Part shown: positions 42,401 through 51,363 of the stretch, one piece after another | Numbering within the stretch: position 1 is the first letter of the stretch | Layout of the letters: the number at the start of each line of letters is the position of its first letter | DNA from: Tritrichomonas musculus | Lineage: Eukaryota; Parabasalia; Tritrichomonadida; Tritrichomonadidae | Reading direction: 5' to 3' | Assembly: GCA_039105265.1 (NCBI GenBank) | Contig: JAPFFF010000050.1 | Coordinates: forward strand, 124,001-188,000 | DNA length: 64,000 bases | Position numbers and translations under genes: made by a program | Notes under the pieces: model-generated | The model's database searches: none | The model's input: only the letters and a program-made list of their open reading frames with translations | What the model was told of the DNA's origin: nothing

Positions 42401-44074
42401 CATTAAATTAGAATCACTTCGATTATCGATTAAATTGTCTTCATTTTGTTTGACCTGAATTTGTTTCATTGAATCGTTATTTCCATTTTGAATAACAATG
42501 TTTTCTAAAAGAAATTGAATGCCATTTTCATTTTCTTTTAAATACTCCTCAAGTTTAGAAAATGTATTAATTTCATCAATTATTTTCGATTTTATTTCTT
42601 GGAGTTTCATTCGTTCATCTGGATTGTATTGAACACATGATTGATAAAGTTCCTGAATGTTGCTCGATATTGGTTTATTAATAACTTTACTTTTAGTAAT
42701 ATTGTCTTTCTTTTCATAAATATAATAAATGATCATACCAAATGAGTAAATATCTGAAGAACTTGAAAGATATTCACCTCTCTCTTGTTCTGGTGATACA
42801 TATAATGAACTTCCAAGGTCTGTTGTCATTTCAGCATTTGGTTCTTGATTTTGGATGATTTCACATACTTCATCAAAGTCTGATATATAAGGTAAAAAGT
42901 CATGATCAATTAAAATATTTAATGGTTTGATATCACGATGTATTAATGATTTCGATTGAAGATATTCAATTCCTTGAAACAACCGATTGATTATCATTAA
43001 TTCATATAAAGAGTCATTTTTTTCAGGGTACTTTTCAAATAATGTTTTGAGGCTACCATTACTTAAATATTCGTAAAGAAATCCAATTGTTTTACCTCTA
43101 TTTTGAACAAATCCATAAAATCTTGTTAAACATCGATGTGAGTAATTTTTGCAAAAATTAATTTCATGTTCTATTTCTTTTATTCCATATTCATTGAATT
43201 CTGATTCTTTCATCATAAAAATATGAAGACTTTTGATGTGGATAACTAAATAAAAATTGGCTTTATATGTTCCATGTAATGTTCTCAAAATAATAAATTC
43301 TTCTTTTTGAAATTCTTGAATTACATTTGATTTTTTCATTTCATTGATAGTTCGTGTTATTTGATTAATATTGTAATTAAATTGTGTTCCACTTTTTGAA
43401 TACAATGCTTGAATCAGATTTCTTTTCATTTCTTGTTCATTTAATTTATTTCCTTCTTCATACATAAAAAATGATGGATCTTCGAAATATGACGTTGGAT
43501 AGAAAAAGCGCCGAATAAGAAATCCTAAAATTGGACGAATTGTGAAATCAATAAAATCATTATTTTTAATTTCTCTATGGAAATAGTTGATAAATCTGTC
43601 AATCTCTTCTTTAGCTTGGTATTCTTGTGGCATCAATTTTTCTGTGTGATTGAATTTGTTGGAAACATTAATCATTGATATTTGATGACTTTTGATTTTC
43701 TTGATAATTTTTGAGATTATGGCATAATCTATTTCTTTAATGATGAGACATTTCTTTTCAACACACATTATCACATTAACTTTTTGTGTTGTCAAATTTG
43801 GAATTTGTTTTTCATGCTGTTTATTTTTCGTTTTCGGAATTAATGATTCTTCGTTATTTGTGAATTCATAGGTGATAAAATTGAATTTATTTAGATAATC
43901 AAACAAATATTTTTCAATTTTGGCTAAATTATCTACTTGGTCTACATTTGTTAGAGAAAATGATAAAAAAGAAAATTTAGAATATATCTGTTTAAGAGTA
44001 GTGTCCGATATTTGTTCTTCAAATCTAATAGAACTTTCAAACAAATTGGAAAATACAGTCCCAGATTCTTGCAT
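39464..44074 (-). CDS. Protein kinase with Sel1-like repeats, 1,536 aa
   Basis: The amino end (1-255) is a divergent helical domain. A protein kinase domain follows (about 262-510). The catalytic loop HRDIKPLNIL (about 378) and SPEQ in place of APE (about 426) are present, with FGMIIYYI and a C-lobe Arg (PDERM). The metal-binding DFG is replaced by DFD (about 398). The glycine loop is poor, and the ATP lysine is probably that of IFMMKES. Residues 555-1110 carry fifteen regular 36-residue Sel1-like repeats, EAL..LG.LYYYG.GV..DY.KAKEYYELSA, with more degenerate ones to about 1250. Sel1 solenoids are scaffolds. The last 280 residues are unclassified. Repeats 4 and 5 are nearly identical in DNA, indicating recent duplication. 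The frame is intact. Confidence 0.92.
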   Translation of the reverse strand: MQESGTVFSNLFESSIRFEEQISDTTLKQIYSKFSFLSFSLTNVDQVDNLAKIEKYLFDYLNKFNFITYEFTNNEESLIPKTKNKQHEKQIPNLTTQKVNVIMCVEKKCLIIKEIDYAIISKIIKKIKSHQISMINVSNKFNHTEKLMPQEYQAKEEIDRFINYFHREIKNNDFIDFTIRPILGFLIRRFFYPTSYFEDPSFFMYEEGNKLNEQEMKRNLIQALYSKSGTQFNYNINQITRTINEMKKSNVIQEFQKEEFIILRTLHGTYKANFYLVIHIKSLHIFMMKESEFNEYGIKEIEHEINFCKNYSHRCLTRFYGFVQNRGKTIGFLYEYLSNGSLKTLFEKYPEKNDSLYELMIINRLFQGIEYLQSKSLIHRDIKPLNILIDHDFLPYISDFDEVCEIIQNQEPNAEMTTDLGSSLYVSPEQERGEYLSSSSDIYSFGMIIYYIYEKKDNITKSKVINKPISSNIQELYQSCVQYNPDERMKLQEIKSKIIDEINTFSKLEEYLKENENGIQFLLENIVIQNGNNDSMKQIQVKQNEDNLIDNRSDSNLMLNLGNLYLYGIGVEKSFLKAKEYYEISGNINNSEALLNLGYLYFNGKGVEKNYSKAKMYYELSSKQNNSEALFSLGELYYNGYGVQKDFLEAKKYFELSSTQNNSEAFNSLGNLYYYGQGVEKDYSKAKEYYELSAKQNNSEAFNSLGNLYYYGQGVEKDYSKAREYFEISAEQNNPDALFNLGHLYFNANGVESNLEKANEYFQLSNEQSISDYNFYLGCSFFYENEGKEDFLIAKDYFEASAEENNSEALLHLGTLYYYGNGVEQDYLKAKEYYELSAKQNNSFAMLNLGNMYSKGVGVKRDYLKAKEYYELSGNQNNSLALNSLGELYYYGKGVEQDYNKAREYFELSSKQNDSDALFYLGNLYYYGYGVKRDYNKAKEYFELSSKQNHSDSLLHLGDLYLNGNGVTKDYSLAKKYFELAAENINSYALLNLGNLYKNGYGVKQDYLKAKEYYELSAIEQNSDAFLYLGHLYFYGEGVEQDYLKAKEYYESSAKRNNSESLFHLGNLYYKGKGVKQDYLKAKIYFENAAKQNHSEALFYLSCIHLDIEPFFNLSKAIKYLLRCYQIHFNETKNQTYSSYVNYLVSCISYNYYCYRSANDLGLIYLICFEDLEKSIEYIKESAFGEYPFGQNNYGLINQLFLNDIPKAEHFYKRSSKHNFSLAEFNLGYLREKTDRQQESIDFYINSSKHEDDPLIFQGKIHFDERLEISKTFIICLTNLKLTDYYLSISDYEESRKYFIKSFSKIHFQNEDINYNFRFHLSRCESQNIFSYLKSFILLFPLFNLKNQPYQTIQDYINELHLKLPDFQEEMNINELSKEDEIINNKTNQNELIIKSDPQIEKSMITINNFKLIELNNKMDQMKYEVSNKIESDIFEFCRPIERININESKSEGIILFTKADDLFDYVIQDENIKHIFINEIRSIIHSMETILYTPPYPILFGRINTVKPIYINPNLPVFHPYMKDINEIFYEGFGI

Positions 44075-44471
44075 TCAAAATATAGAAAATGGTTAACTGA
44101 TTTTTTTTATAATTGTTAACCAGATTTAAGGGACCACTATCAAATTCTGTGTTAAAAATTCTATGAGTTATCACAAAATTAATAATCTTAAAAAAATTTA
44201 TTTCTTGAGGTATTTTTACTATATTTTGGTGTAAATAAATTATAAAAATTATATATTATTTATTTCTATTCTTCTTTTAAGCCTATTCCCTTTTTTCAAT
44301 AAAAATTTAAAAGTTGAGAGAATGTAAAAATTTTCGAAAATTTTTGGAATGGTGAAATTTTAAAGTTTTAAACTTTTTCCGAAATAATAATTAATAATTA
44401 ACCAAATTCATGAAATAAGATATCAAATTAAACTACCTTCCGAAAACTGGACCTCCCAATTTTGTGAGTAA

Positions 44472-44738
44472 ATTGATTGTTCTTCACTTTTAGAAATCAC
44501 GATCCCTTCATCGGTAAAACATATTGAGAATGATTCTTTCCTATTATACTCTTCATTAATTGAAATACACATTCCTTCTTCAGTGACAATCATCGAAAAT
44601 AATGCATTTAAAGAATGTTCATCACTTCAAAAAGTAACATTTGAAACTCCTTCTTCATTAAATAGAATTGAAGAGAATGCTTTCGAAAAATGCATATCAT
44701 TATCTCAGATAATTATTCCAGAGATCCAAGAAAACTGA
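44472..44738 (+). pseudogene. BspA-like LRR fragment
   Basis: About 88 open codons with three recognisable BspA repeats: ITIPSSVKHIENDSF, then IHIPSSVTIIENNAFKECSSL and LNRIEENAFEKCISLSQ. It ends at TGA 44736-44738 without a proper cap, and there is no ATG upstream before a stop. It is a detached piece of a BspA gene, on the strand opposite to its neighbours. Confidence 0.75.
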
Positions 44739-45074
44739 TTTTAAAGATATTTCGAATAGTACGAATGAAAATTTTCATCTACTTTTCAATAAGTGCTTTA
44801 TATATAATTGATATCAATTTAATATATTCAAAACAGTTTTTTTAAAATGTTTAATTAAATTGCATATTTTAAAAGAGTAAAATGCAAAATAAAAACGAAA
44901 AGTATTGTTATTATAATGACAATGACCAATTTGATACTTAAGCAATGAAGTCTCCGTAGAAGAAGCCATAATTCATTTTCAAGAGGTTCAAAATATGAAC
45001 TTTCCAGCAACGACCATATATATATATATATATTTCCAACATTCAAAAAAAAAACAATATAAATAAAAAATAAG
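44739..45074. other. Intergenic with short TA microsatellite
   Basis: AT-rich spacer after the BspA fragment and downstream of the phosphatase below. A (TA)n tract of about 8 units lies near 45017-45033. Nothing else is recognised. Confidence 0.45.
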
Positions 45075-45794
45075 TCACACCCTCCTTCTTTTCTTCTTTG
45101 GAGGCAGTCCGGTCATCACTGTTGGTGTCTCGTTCACGTCCTGTTCGTCCACGTAAGGCGGCAGTTCAGCGACTGTGTTTCTCGGTGCGATTCCTTCATC
45201 GCCTTCCTTCGGGTTCCACAAGATAGCAATGACTGACACGTTATCCTGGCTTCCCGACGCAATTGCCAAGTTTTTGAGTGCAATTGCAGCATCGGAGGCT
45301 GTCTCAGACATCCTCAAGACGTCCGCTGCTGTCTCGTTTGTCACGACGTCCCAGAGTCCGTCGCAGGCGATGACAACGCCGACGTCCTTTTCGCGATTGA
45401 TGGCGATTTGGCAGATTTCTGGCTCAACAAAGAGTCCTTCTTCGTGGCACCAGAAGTCGCCCATTGTGCGAGACTCGGCGAGCTTCCGATTGATTCGTCC
45501 TTCGGGCGAGATGAAGAAGCCTGCGCGCTTCAATCTCTTGTACTCGTCGATGTTCGTGGGCTTCTGGTCCTCAGTCAGCTGGGCATCGTCTTCAATTTTC
45601 TTTGAGACATGAAGAACGCGGCTGTCGCCAATGCCGAAGACGTACATCATGTTGACAAGATTGTTGGCGGGTTCTGTGTCAAACTCGCCAGAGTAGCTGC
45701 ACTCGCTGGCATTGCCACTCTCGCTGTAGTTGCAGTTGTCTGTCTTTGAATGATTCTCTGTCTCAGTTGAGTTTCCATTTTCACCTTTAGTCAT
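45075..45794 (-). CDS. PP2C (PPM) phosphatase lacking its N-terminal half
   Basis: Encodes the second half of a metal-dependent PPM/PP2C Ser/Thr phosphatase: GIGDSRVLHVS, LTEDQKP, INRKLAESRTMGDFW, VVIACDGLWDVVTNE and GSQDNVSVI. The first half, which should contain the DGHGG metal motif, is absent. Upstream, the same frame stays open to about 46175 but encodes only a Glu/Asn/Thr repeat and contains no ATG. The 239-aa product from 45794 should therefore be catalytically dead unless it is joined to another exon. The C-terminus LPPKKKRRRV resembles the SV40-type nuclear signal. The gene body is near 50% GC, quite unlike its flanks, with C-ending codons as in highly expressed genes. It looks like a 5'-truncated gene or a collapsed assembly. 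Confidence 0.8.
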   Translation of the reverse strand: MTKGENGNSTETENHSKTDNCNYSESGNASECSYSGEFDTEPANNLVNMMYVFGIGDSRVLHVSKKIEDDAQLTEDQKPTNIDEYKRLKRAGFFISPEGRINRKLAESRTMGDFWCHEEGLFVEPEICQIAINREKDVGVVIACDGLWDVVTNETAADVLRMSETASDAAIALKNLAIASGSQDNVSVIAILWNPKEGDEGIAPRNTVAELPPYVDEQDVNETPTVMTGLPPKKKRRRV

Positions 45795-46155
45795 GGCCTC
45801 TGTTTCGTTTGAATTATCATTTGCATTCTGTATCTCACTTGAATTATTGTTTTCATTTTGAGTTTCATTTGAATTTGTGTTTTCGGTTGATTTTGTGTTT
45901 TCGGTTGATTCAATGTTTTCATTTGTGTTTGTGTTTTCTGTTGCATTTTGAGTATCACTTGAAATAATGTTTTCATTTTGATTTTCACTTGAATTATTGT
46001 TTTCGTTTTGATTCCCATTTGTGTTTGTGTTTTCAGTTGGTTCAATGTTTTCATTTGTGTTTGTGTTTTCTGTTGATTCAATGTTTTCATTTGTGTTTGT
46101 GTTTTCTGTTGATTCAATGTTTTCATTTGTGTTTGTGTTTTCTGTTGATTCAATA
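45795..46155 (-). repeat. Low-complexity repeat encoding ENTNTNENIEST
   Basis: A 36-bp unit (GTTTTCTGTTGATTCAATG and the following TTTTCATTTGTGTTTGT) is tandem near 46040-46155 and degenerates toward the PP2C start. In the phosphatase frame it encodes a 12-residue repeat rich in Glu, Asn and Thr. In another frame it gives a Gln/Thr/Met/Lys string (45791-46153) that I regard as a shadow. It probably represents an acidic insert inside the original phosphatase. Confidence 0.75.
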
Positions 46156-46175
46156 TAAATAATTTTATTTATTTA

Positions 46176-46487
46176 TATTTCCATTTCTCCATTACAAAAA
46201 TAGTATTAAATATTTTTTATAAAACAATAAATCATGCTTACAAATAAAAATAAATTAAAATATTCCATTAATGATTACGTTAAATATTATGTTTATCATT
46301 AATGTTTCAAATTGCATTTTGGGTATCATTTTTTTTATCAGATATATCATTATTAATGGATAATGCCTAGTAGAATGAAACACTTAGAAAAAATAAATTT
46401 TTATTATAATCAGAGATAATTTTGAAATTAAAAAAATTTTTTTATTATGAATTATAATTTGCACAAATGAATTCTCTATAATAATAT
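46176..46487. other. Intergenic
   Basis: About 310 bp of AT-rich sequence between the truncated PP2C and the USP gene. I looked for the missing PP2C N-terminus here and did not find it. Confidence 0.5.
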
Positions 46488-49412
46488 TTATTCATAAATT
46501 CTCTCATAGAAGAGGACGTATGCCGCTGCAGAGTGAGCACTTGCTTCTGAAGACCTAGAAACATGGGAATCATCAAAGTTATACCATCCTTTATCTTTCT
46601 CAGGCTCACTTGGATCTCTCACTCTTGCAGCAGCCGTGTAGTGCCCTCCACTGAGTGACCCGTACTGATTTGACACTGCATAAAGTCTGTATTTTATTTC
46701 CGCCTCTTCTTTCTGAGGGCCGATCACGTATTCCTTCATGTCTAAAATTTCAGGGAAGTCGACGAAGTGGTCAAGCTTTCGCGCTGCAAATCCGCTTCCG
46801 TAGAATCGCTTCAATTGAATGATGAGGATCTCTGGAAGCTTCCAAATATCGAGCTTCTTCTCAGCACAGACAAATTGCTTGCACTTTGGGCAGTACCACT
46901 GGTTCCTCTCGTCAAGAACGTCCGGCGTTGAGAAGAAATTGAAGCACTTGGAAAGAGTCAGAATGCCTGAGTCTGGCTGTTGCTGCTGTTGTTGCTTCTG
47001 GCTTCTCATTTCAATGTTGCGGAAAAGTGACTGAATCGAGAGGTTTGAATCCTCGTTGAGATGGATCAGTGCATGAGCGTCTGTGAAGTAGGGACTCGTC
47101 TTGCAAGGCTTCTTCTTGAATTCCTTGGGCTGGTACATTTTGAATGTCACTGCGAGCTTTTGTGAAGGATCTGAAAAAGTGACACCTTGTGGTGGACTCA
47201 AGTCCATCTTCTTCTTGAATACTTGAGCAATAACATTTGATCTCTGATCTCCACTTTCTTCTTTACTTTTCTCTTTATCATCAGATTCTTTCTCTTCTTC
47301 TTTATTATCAGACTCTTTTTTTTCTTGTTTTTCTTTTTCTTTATCATCACTTTCCTTCTTTCCCAACCTTTCTTTTTCTTTATCATCAGACTCTTTTTCT
47401 TCATGTTTTTCTTTTTCTTTATCTTCACTTTCATTCTTTTCCAGCTTTTCTTTTTCTTTATCATCAGACTCTTTCTTTTCTTTATCGTCGGATTCATTCT
47501 TTTCTTCTTTTGCTTCAACTTCTGTCTCTTTCTTTTCTTCTGTCTTTGCCTGATCTTGCTCTTTGTTGGCTTCTTTTGCTTTTTCTTCTTTCAATTTATT
47601 TTCCTTCTCTTTTCTTTGTCTTTCCTTTTCATTGTCTCTTACATTTTCCTTGTCTCTTCTCTCTTCCCACAGAATGTGCAGTCTCTGCTCGATCCTCTTT
47701 TCAAAGAGCGCCTTTCCTTCATCGTTATCCAAATTGTCAGGCAAGTCAGCCACATTGACGATGAAAGGAATTGTCATCTTTGTGAGCACGTTCAAAACGC
47801 CCTGATTATTCTCCTTTGGCTTTATGTCGATTGAGCAAGTGGTGAACAGCGGATCTCCGTCTTCACAATTTACGTTTGGCATTTCAAAAGCAAAGATTAT
47901 AACTCTACTAAAGAAGAGCGTCTGAATTCCCCACTGCAAAGGAAGTCCTTTACAAATTTGAGAACCAAGTTTGACATTAACCGTTCTTCCAAGTTGTCTT
48001 GAAATTTGAAGTGAAGCTGCTTCATTGAAATCATTTGAAGATTGACGGATTTCAATGGTCAAAGTCTTTCTTTCCTCGGAGAAATTGTAAGGGACGTAGA
48101 TGACTTTCAAGGTCTTCATGTGGGGCTGCTCAATTGGCATTGTAATTGACCTATAAGGGTCAAATACAACCGTCGTGGAATGACAGCAGGGGCACCAAAG
48201 ACGAGATCGGAAAAGACCGTCAAAAAGATCAACAATGATCGAATTATTGACCAGTTTGTATCGGCGCCATGCTTCATTCGCTGTTTCATCATCGTCTGTC
48301 CCGTCACCTTCAACAGGATCAAGGATTGGTCTTTGCGTGCACCTGTTGAGATCCTCGTGAATTCCGTCGAGCATTGCGTAGATCAACTCGTGACTGTCCT
48401 GTTGTTCGTAGCCGGCAAAAGTGTCACGAAAACGGCCAATTACATTCTTCAAATTTGAGGGGTTTATCGTTCCTGAATGGCCAGACCAAACTTCTTTTGC
48501 AAGATCAACAAAAGCTTTGGCAAGTTCGCCTCTCATTCCGATTTTATTCGTGTAATTCAGATCATCCATCCAGTCGTCATTACAAACAAATTTCTTAATG
48601 AGTGGAACTGTGTGCAACAGGCACTGTGTACCTGAGTTAAAGAAGCAGGTGTTGCCAAGATTATAGAAGCCAACAACACCTGTCGTATCACCAGAAACAG
48701 AAGAAGAAAAAGAAGAAGAAAAAGAAGAAGAATTGTAATTATTTTGAGAAACAGTGGTGGTGGTATTTGAAAGTGACTTTTTGAGCTCATCTGAATACCA
48801 AGTTCCGTCACTTTTCTGGTAATCTAGAAGTACTTTGTTCTCCTTCTGGATAAAAGAATAGTATTCTAAGGTTTTATCGTCTTTGTAAACAAATGCTGGT
48901 TTTGAATTAAATAAGTAAACAAGCCTGGTGGTAGATGATTCCGGTACATCATACATTTGTCTGGCTTTTTGATGCATTTCTGATATTTTCATGTATTTGT
49001 GGGCTTCGAGAACTTTTTCGGAACTTATGTAACATATTTTGAATAAAATGTATTTGGTAACAACTACTGGCTGTCCTTTGGAATTGGAGATAACTTCAAG
49101 TTCAATGGTTGGTCCTCCCGTATACCATTTGTGAAGGAGATCATAGGATTCTTTGTGAAGTAAATCGAAATCGACGCTTTCTACTATGTTTCGAGCTAAT
49201 TGATCATTTTTTATTACTTTTGAATTGTCTATGGGACCTATTTCGGTTGTAACTTGTTCGCTTTCAGGATCATTATCATAATTAACATATTTTTTCCAAT
49301 TATGGAACCACGCTGATGATATCGGACATACTTTCTCTCCAATAGAGAATGACTCTTTTTCTATATTCTTTATGATCTTACATTGCTCTTCTGGAGTAGG
49401 ATTTTCGCTCAT
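46488..49412 (-). CDS. Ubiquitin carboxyl-terminal hydrolase (USP), USP4/15-like
   Basis: A 974-aa cysteine protease that removes ubiquitin from proteins. The N-terminus is DUSP-like (SSAWFHNWKKYV, about 35-130). The Cys box GFYNLGNTCFFNS has its catalytic Cys near 256, followed by QQDSHELIYAML and a CPCC zinc-finger half. The C-terminal half has CPKC (second zinc pair), LIIQLKRFYG, the His box SGGHYTAAARV with the catalytic His near 924, and GWYNFDDSHVS with the supporting Asp. The two halves are separated by an insert with a charged Lys/Glu/Asp repeat (about 577-725, units of DKEKEKxEKKESD). I place the start at 49412 (MSENPTPEEQ); the longer frame to 49439 would need a TTG start, which is unlikely in a eukaryote. 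The codon use is moderately GC-rich. Confidence 0.95.
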   Translation of the reverse strand: MSENPTPEEQCKIIKNIEKESFSIGEKVCPISSAWFHNWKKYVNYDNDPESEQVTTEIGPIDNSKVIKNDQLARNIVESVDFDLLHKESYDLLHKWYTGGPTIELEVISNSKGQPVVVTKYILFKICYISSEKVLEAHKYMKISEMHQKARQMYDVPESSTTRLVYLFNSKPAFVYKDDKTLEYYSFIQKENKVLLDYQKSDGTWYSDELKKSLSNTTTTVSQNNYNSSSFSSSFSSSVSGDTTGVVGFYNLGNTCFFNSGTQCLLHTVPLIKKFVCNDDWMDDLNYTNKIGMRGELAKAFVDLAKEVWSGHSGTINPSNLKNVIGRFRDTFAGYEQQDSHELIYAMLDGIHEDLNRCTQRPILDPVEGDGTDDDETANEAWRRYKLVNNSIIVDLFDGLFRSRLWCPCCHSTTVVFDPYRSITMPIEQPHMKTLKVIYVPYNFSEERKTLTIEIRQSSNDFNEAASLQISRQLGRTVNVKLGSQICKGLPLQWGIQTLFFSRVIIFAFEMPNVNCEDGDPLFTTCSIDIKPKENNQGVLNVLTKMTIPFIVNVADLPDNLDNDEGKALFEKRIEQRLHILWEERRDKENVRDNEKERQRKEKENKLKEEKAKEANKEQDQAKTEEKKETEVEAKEEKNESDDKEKKESDDKEKEKLEKNESEDKEKEKHEEKESDDKEKERLGKKESDDKEKEKQEKKESDNKEEEKESDDKEKSKEESGDQRSNVIAQVFKKKMDLSPPQGVTFSDPSQKLAVTFKMYQPKEFKKKPCKTSPYFTDAHALIHLNEDSNLSIQSLFRNIEMRSQKQQQQQQPDSGILTLSKCFNFFSTPDVLDERNQWYCPKCKQFVCAEKKLDIWKLPEILIIQLKRFYGSGFAARKLDHFVDFPEILDMKEYVIGPQKEEAEIKYRLYAVSNQYGSLSGGHYTAAARVRDPSEPEKDKGWYNFDDSHVSRSSEASAHSAAAYVLFYERIYE

Positions 49413-49622
49413 AATATTAAAATTTTTACATTCAGACAAAAATTTTCAAAGATTATTAAGTCAATTCAAAAAATTGAATGAGGAAACTTTCGACCAAATT
49501 TTATAAATTTTCCAAAAAAAAATGTAAATATCTGTCTATTTATAAAATATAAAATCGTTTTAACTCATAAAAATAAATCAAAAATCTTAGAATATTTATT
49601 ATTTATAATTATTTGGTAATAA

Positions 49623-51016
49623 TCAAATGACTGAACCAAAATATTCAAGCGAAGATAAACCTAAGTTATATTTTCCAGATGAATGCTTCCCAGTATGTCG
49701 AAGTCTTAGATACCTGTAAAATTCTACAGGCTGCTGCTGAATATCGAATGTGCAAACAACACTTTTTGCATTGAGGCTTTTTACTCCACTCCGCCTGTCA
49801 ATGACTGTCCAATCCTCATCATTGCCGCTGTTTGAGCCTTCAATCACCCAGTGCATCGGATGCTCGATGCCGGGTCCATATGGCTTCGACCTGATTGAGT
49901 AATGAGTTGGCCGAACTTTCAGTTCTTTGAAGTCGTACTTCAGCCATGAATTTTCCTCGTCATTTGTGCACAACCGACTCTCTATGTCATCGAAATCAAC
50001 GACGTTTTTGGCACAGAGGCTACTCTTCAATTCAGATGATGCTGTCACAGAAACGACTCCTTTTTCATGAACGTTTCCTCCTGCTTCTTTTGCGAGGAAG
50101 TTGATGATGCCATTCAGACGGTTGCACTCTTGCCCATCAAACGAAAAAACACGAGCTGATTCCGATGATGGTTTGTTCTCTTCTTCTACATACCTTTGTT
50201 GGCTTCTTTCATCATCATTATCTTCGTCTTCATCTCTGCAGATTCTGTCGCAAATGTTCCTCCAAAGATTCCCTGTGATTTTCCCTGCTTCAATTCGCTG
50301 CAGCATCTCCTTGAATTTGCTGTCGCTCAGCTTACGCAATCTCACTTCCTCGATGAATGATGTGATGTCTGAAAAGTCAGATTCTTCTTCATTATCTTCG
50401 CCTTCAAAATAGTCGGTGATGACGTCAAAAAGCCAATCTTCTGTTTCAATCCTTAAATGGTCGTTGCTGATGATTGAGTGAAAAAGTGGCTTTGAAATCG
50501 TTTTGATCTTGCTTTTGTCAATCAGATAGAAATTACGGGCGATCATTGAAATAATGTTTTCTGTGTCAATTATGATTTCATTTGCAATTTTTTTCATGAT
50601 TTCGCAGATTTTGAGTTCTTCCAGGCGTTTAATCGCCTCATCTGCGCTATCATCAACTGGGTACAGTTCGTCAATCTTGCTGTAAAGTTCATCGTTGCAA
50701 AGAAGAATCGATGCTAATCGCATTTTTTGACTTTCTGATTTGTTGATCTCTGTAGCTGTTCCACTTGAAATTAATTTTAGCTTTGGGATTAAATCATCGG
50801 TAAATATTTCATCAAAGCATTTTGGGGTAGTTCATAGCTCAGTTGACTGATTGTTGGGTCAGAATGATGAAGATGGGAAACAATCGGTGATATAAATTCA
50901 GCATAAATGTTGTTCATGCTGATTTTATGTTGACCAAAAGAAAAAATAAATTCGTTATTATCTCTAATAACATTCTTCAAGCCAGCGGAGGACAGAATAA
51001 TAGTTTTTTTGGTCAT
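49623..51016 (-). pseudogene. BTB/F5/8-type-C protein, frameshifted
   Basis: Third member of the BTB-discoidin family. The amino part (from 51016, MTKKTIILSSAGLKN...) holds the BTB-like segment (NEFIFSFGQHKISMNNIYAE, HHSDPTISQLSYEL). After one frameshift around 50800-50825 the frame continues FDEIFTDDLIPKL... through a BACK-like region and a discoidin domain (NSWLKYDFKELKVRPTHYSI, MHWVIEGSNSG, YRYLRLRHTG, SLEYFGS) to 49623. The rest is open, so it is a young pseudogene or a single-base error. Its DNA is more GC-rich than the paralogue at 22380. Some acidic stretches (EDEDNDDE, EGEDNEEESD) are unique to this copy. Confidence 0.82.
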
Positions 51017-51363
51017 CAAAAAAAATTTAATTTTTTTGATGAATCTCATTGAAAAAATTGAATGTATTTAAGATATCAGTACATAATAATGTCTCTTCTC
51101 TTTTTAATATTATCAGTAATTTTGGTAAGAAAATAATTTGAATTGGTTTTCATTGCCTGATCAGGCAAGTGAAATTTCTACATGGAATCATTTTTTTGGT
51201 TATTTAATATTTGTCTAAACATAATTCATCATCAATGTATATTTGAAAAGATGTTTATATATATATAATCATTCAAATTGTAACCAATAGAATTTTGAAA
51301 TCAATGAAAAAAAAAACGGTTTTCCAAAGTCACTTTTTGAATATATATATAAAAGATATTAAA
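51017..51363. other. Intergenic
   Basis: AT-rich DNA between two minus-strand genes. Short TA microsatellite-like runs lie near 51250-51268 and 51343-51352. No gene is seen. Confidence 0.4.

Noticed and set aside
45791-46153. 120-aa Gln/Thr/Met/Lys repeat protein upstream of the PP2C
   Set aside because: It is another reading frame of the 36-bp repeat whose phosphatase-frame translation is ENTNTNENIEST. The codon phase of the downstream gene supports the latter.
47198-47834. Several long frames opposite or out of phase with the USP gene
   Set aside because: They are shadows of the Lys/Glu/Asp-rich repeat of the USP and consist of Phe/Leu/Ser or Lys/Met strings.
49413-49439. TTG start giving nine extra residues to the USP
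   Set aside because: Eukaryotic initiation at TTG is unlikely and an ATG follows directly; the same reasoning moved the starts of the kinase (61351) and the BspA part (52743).
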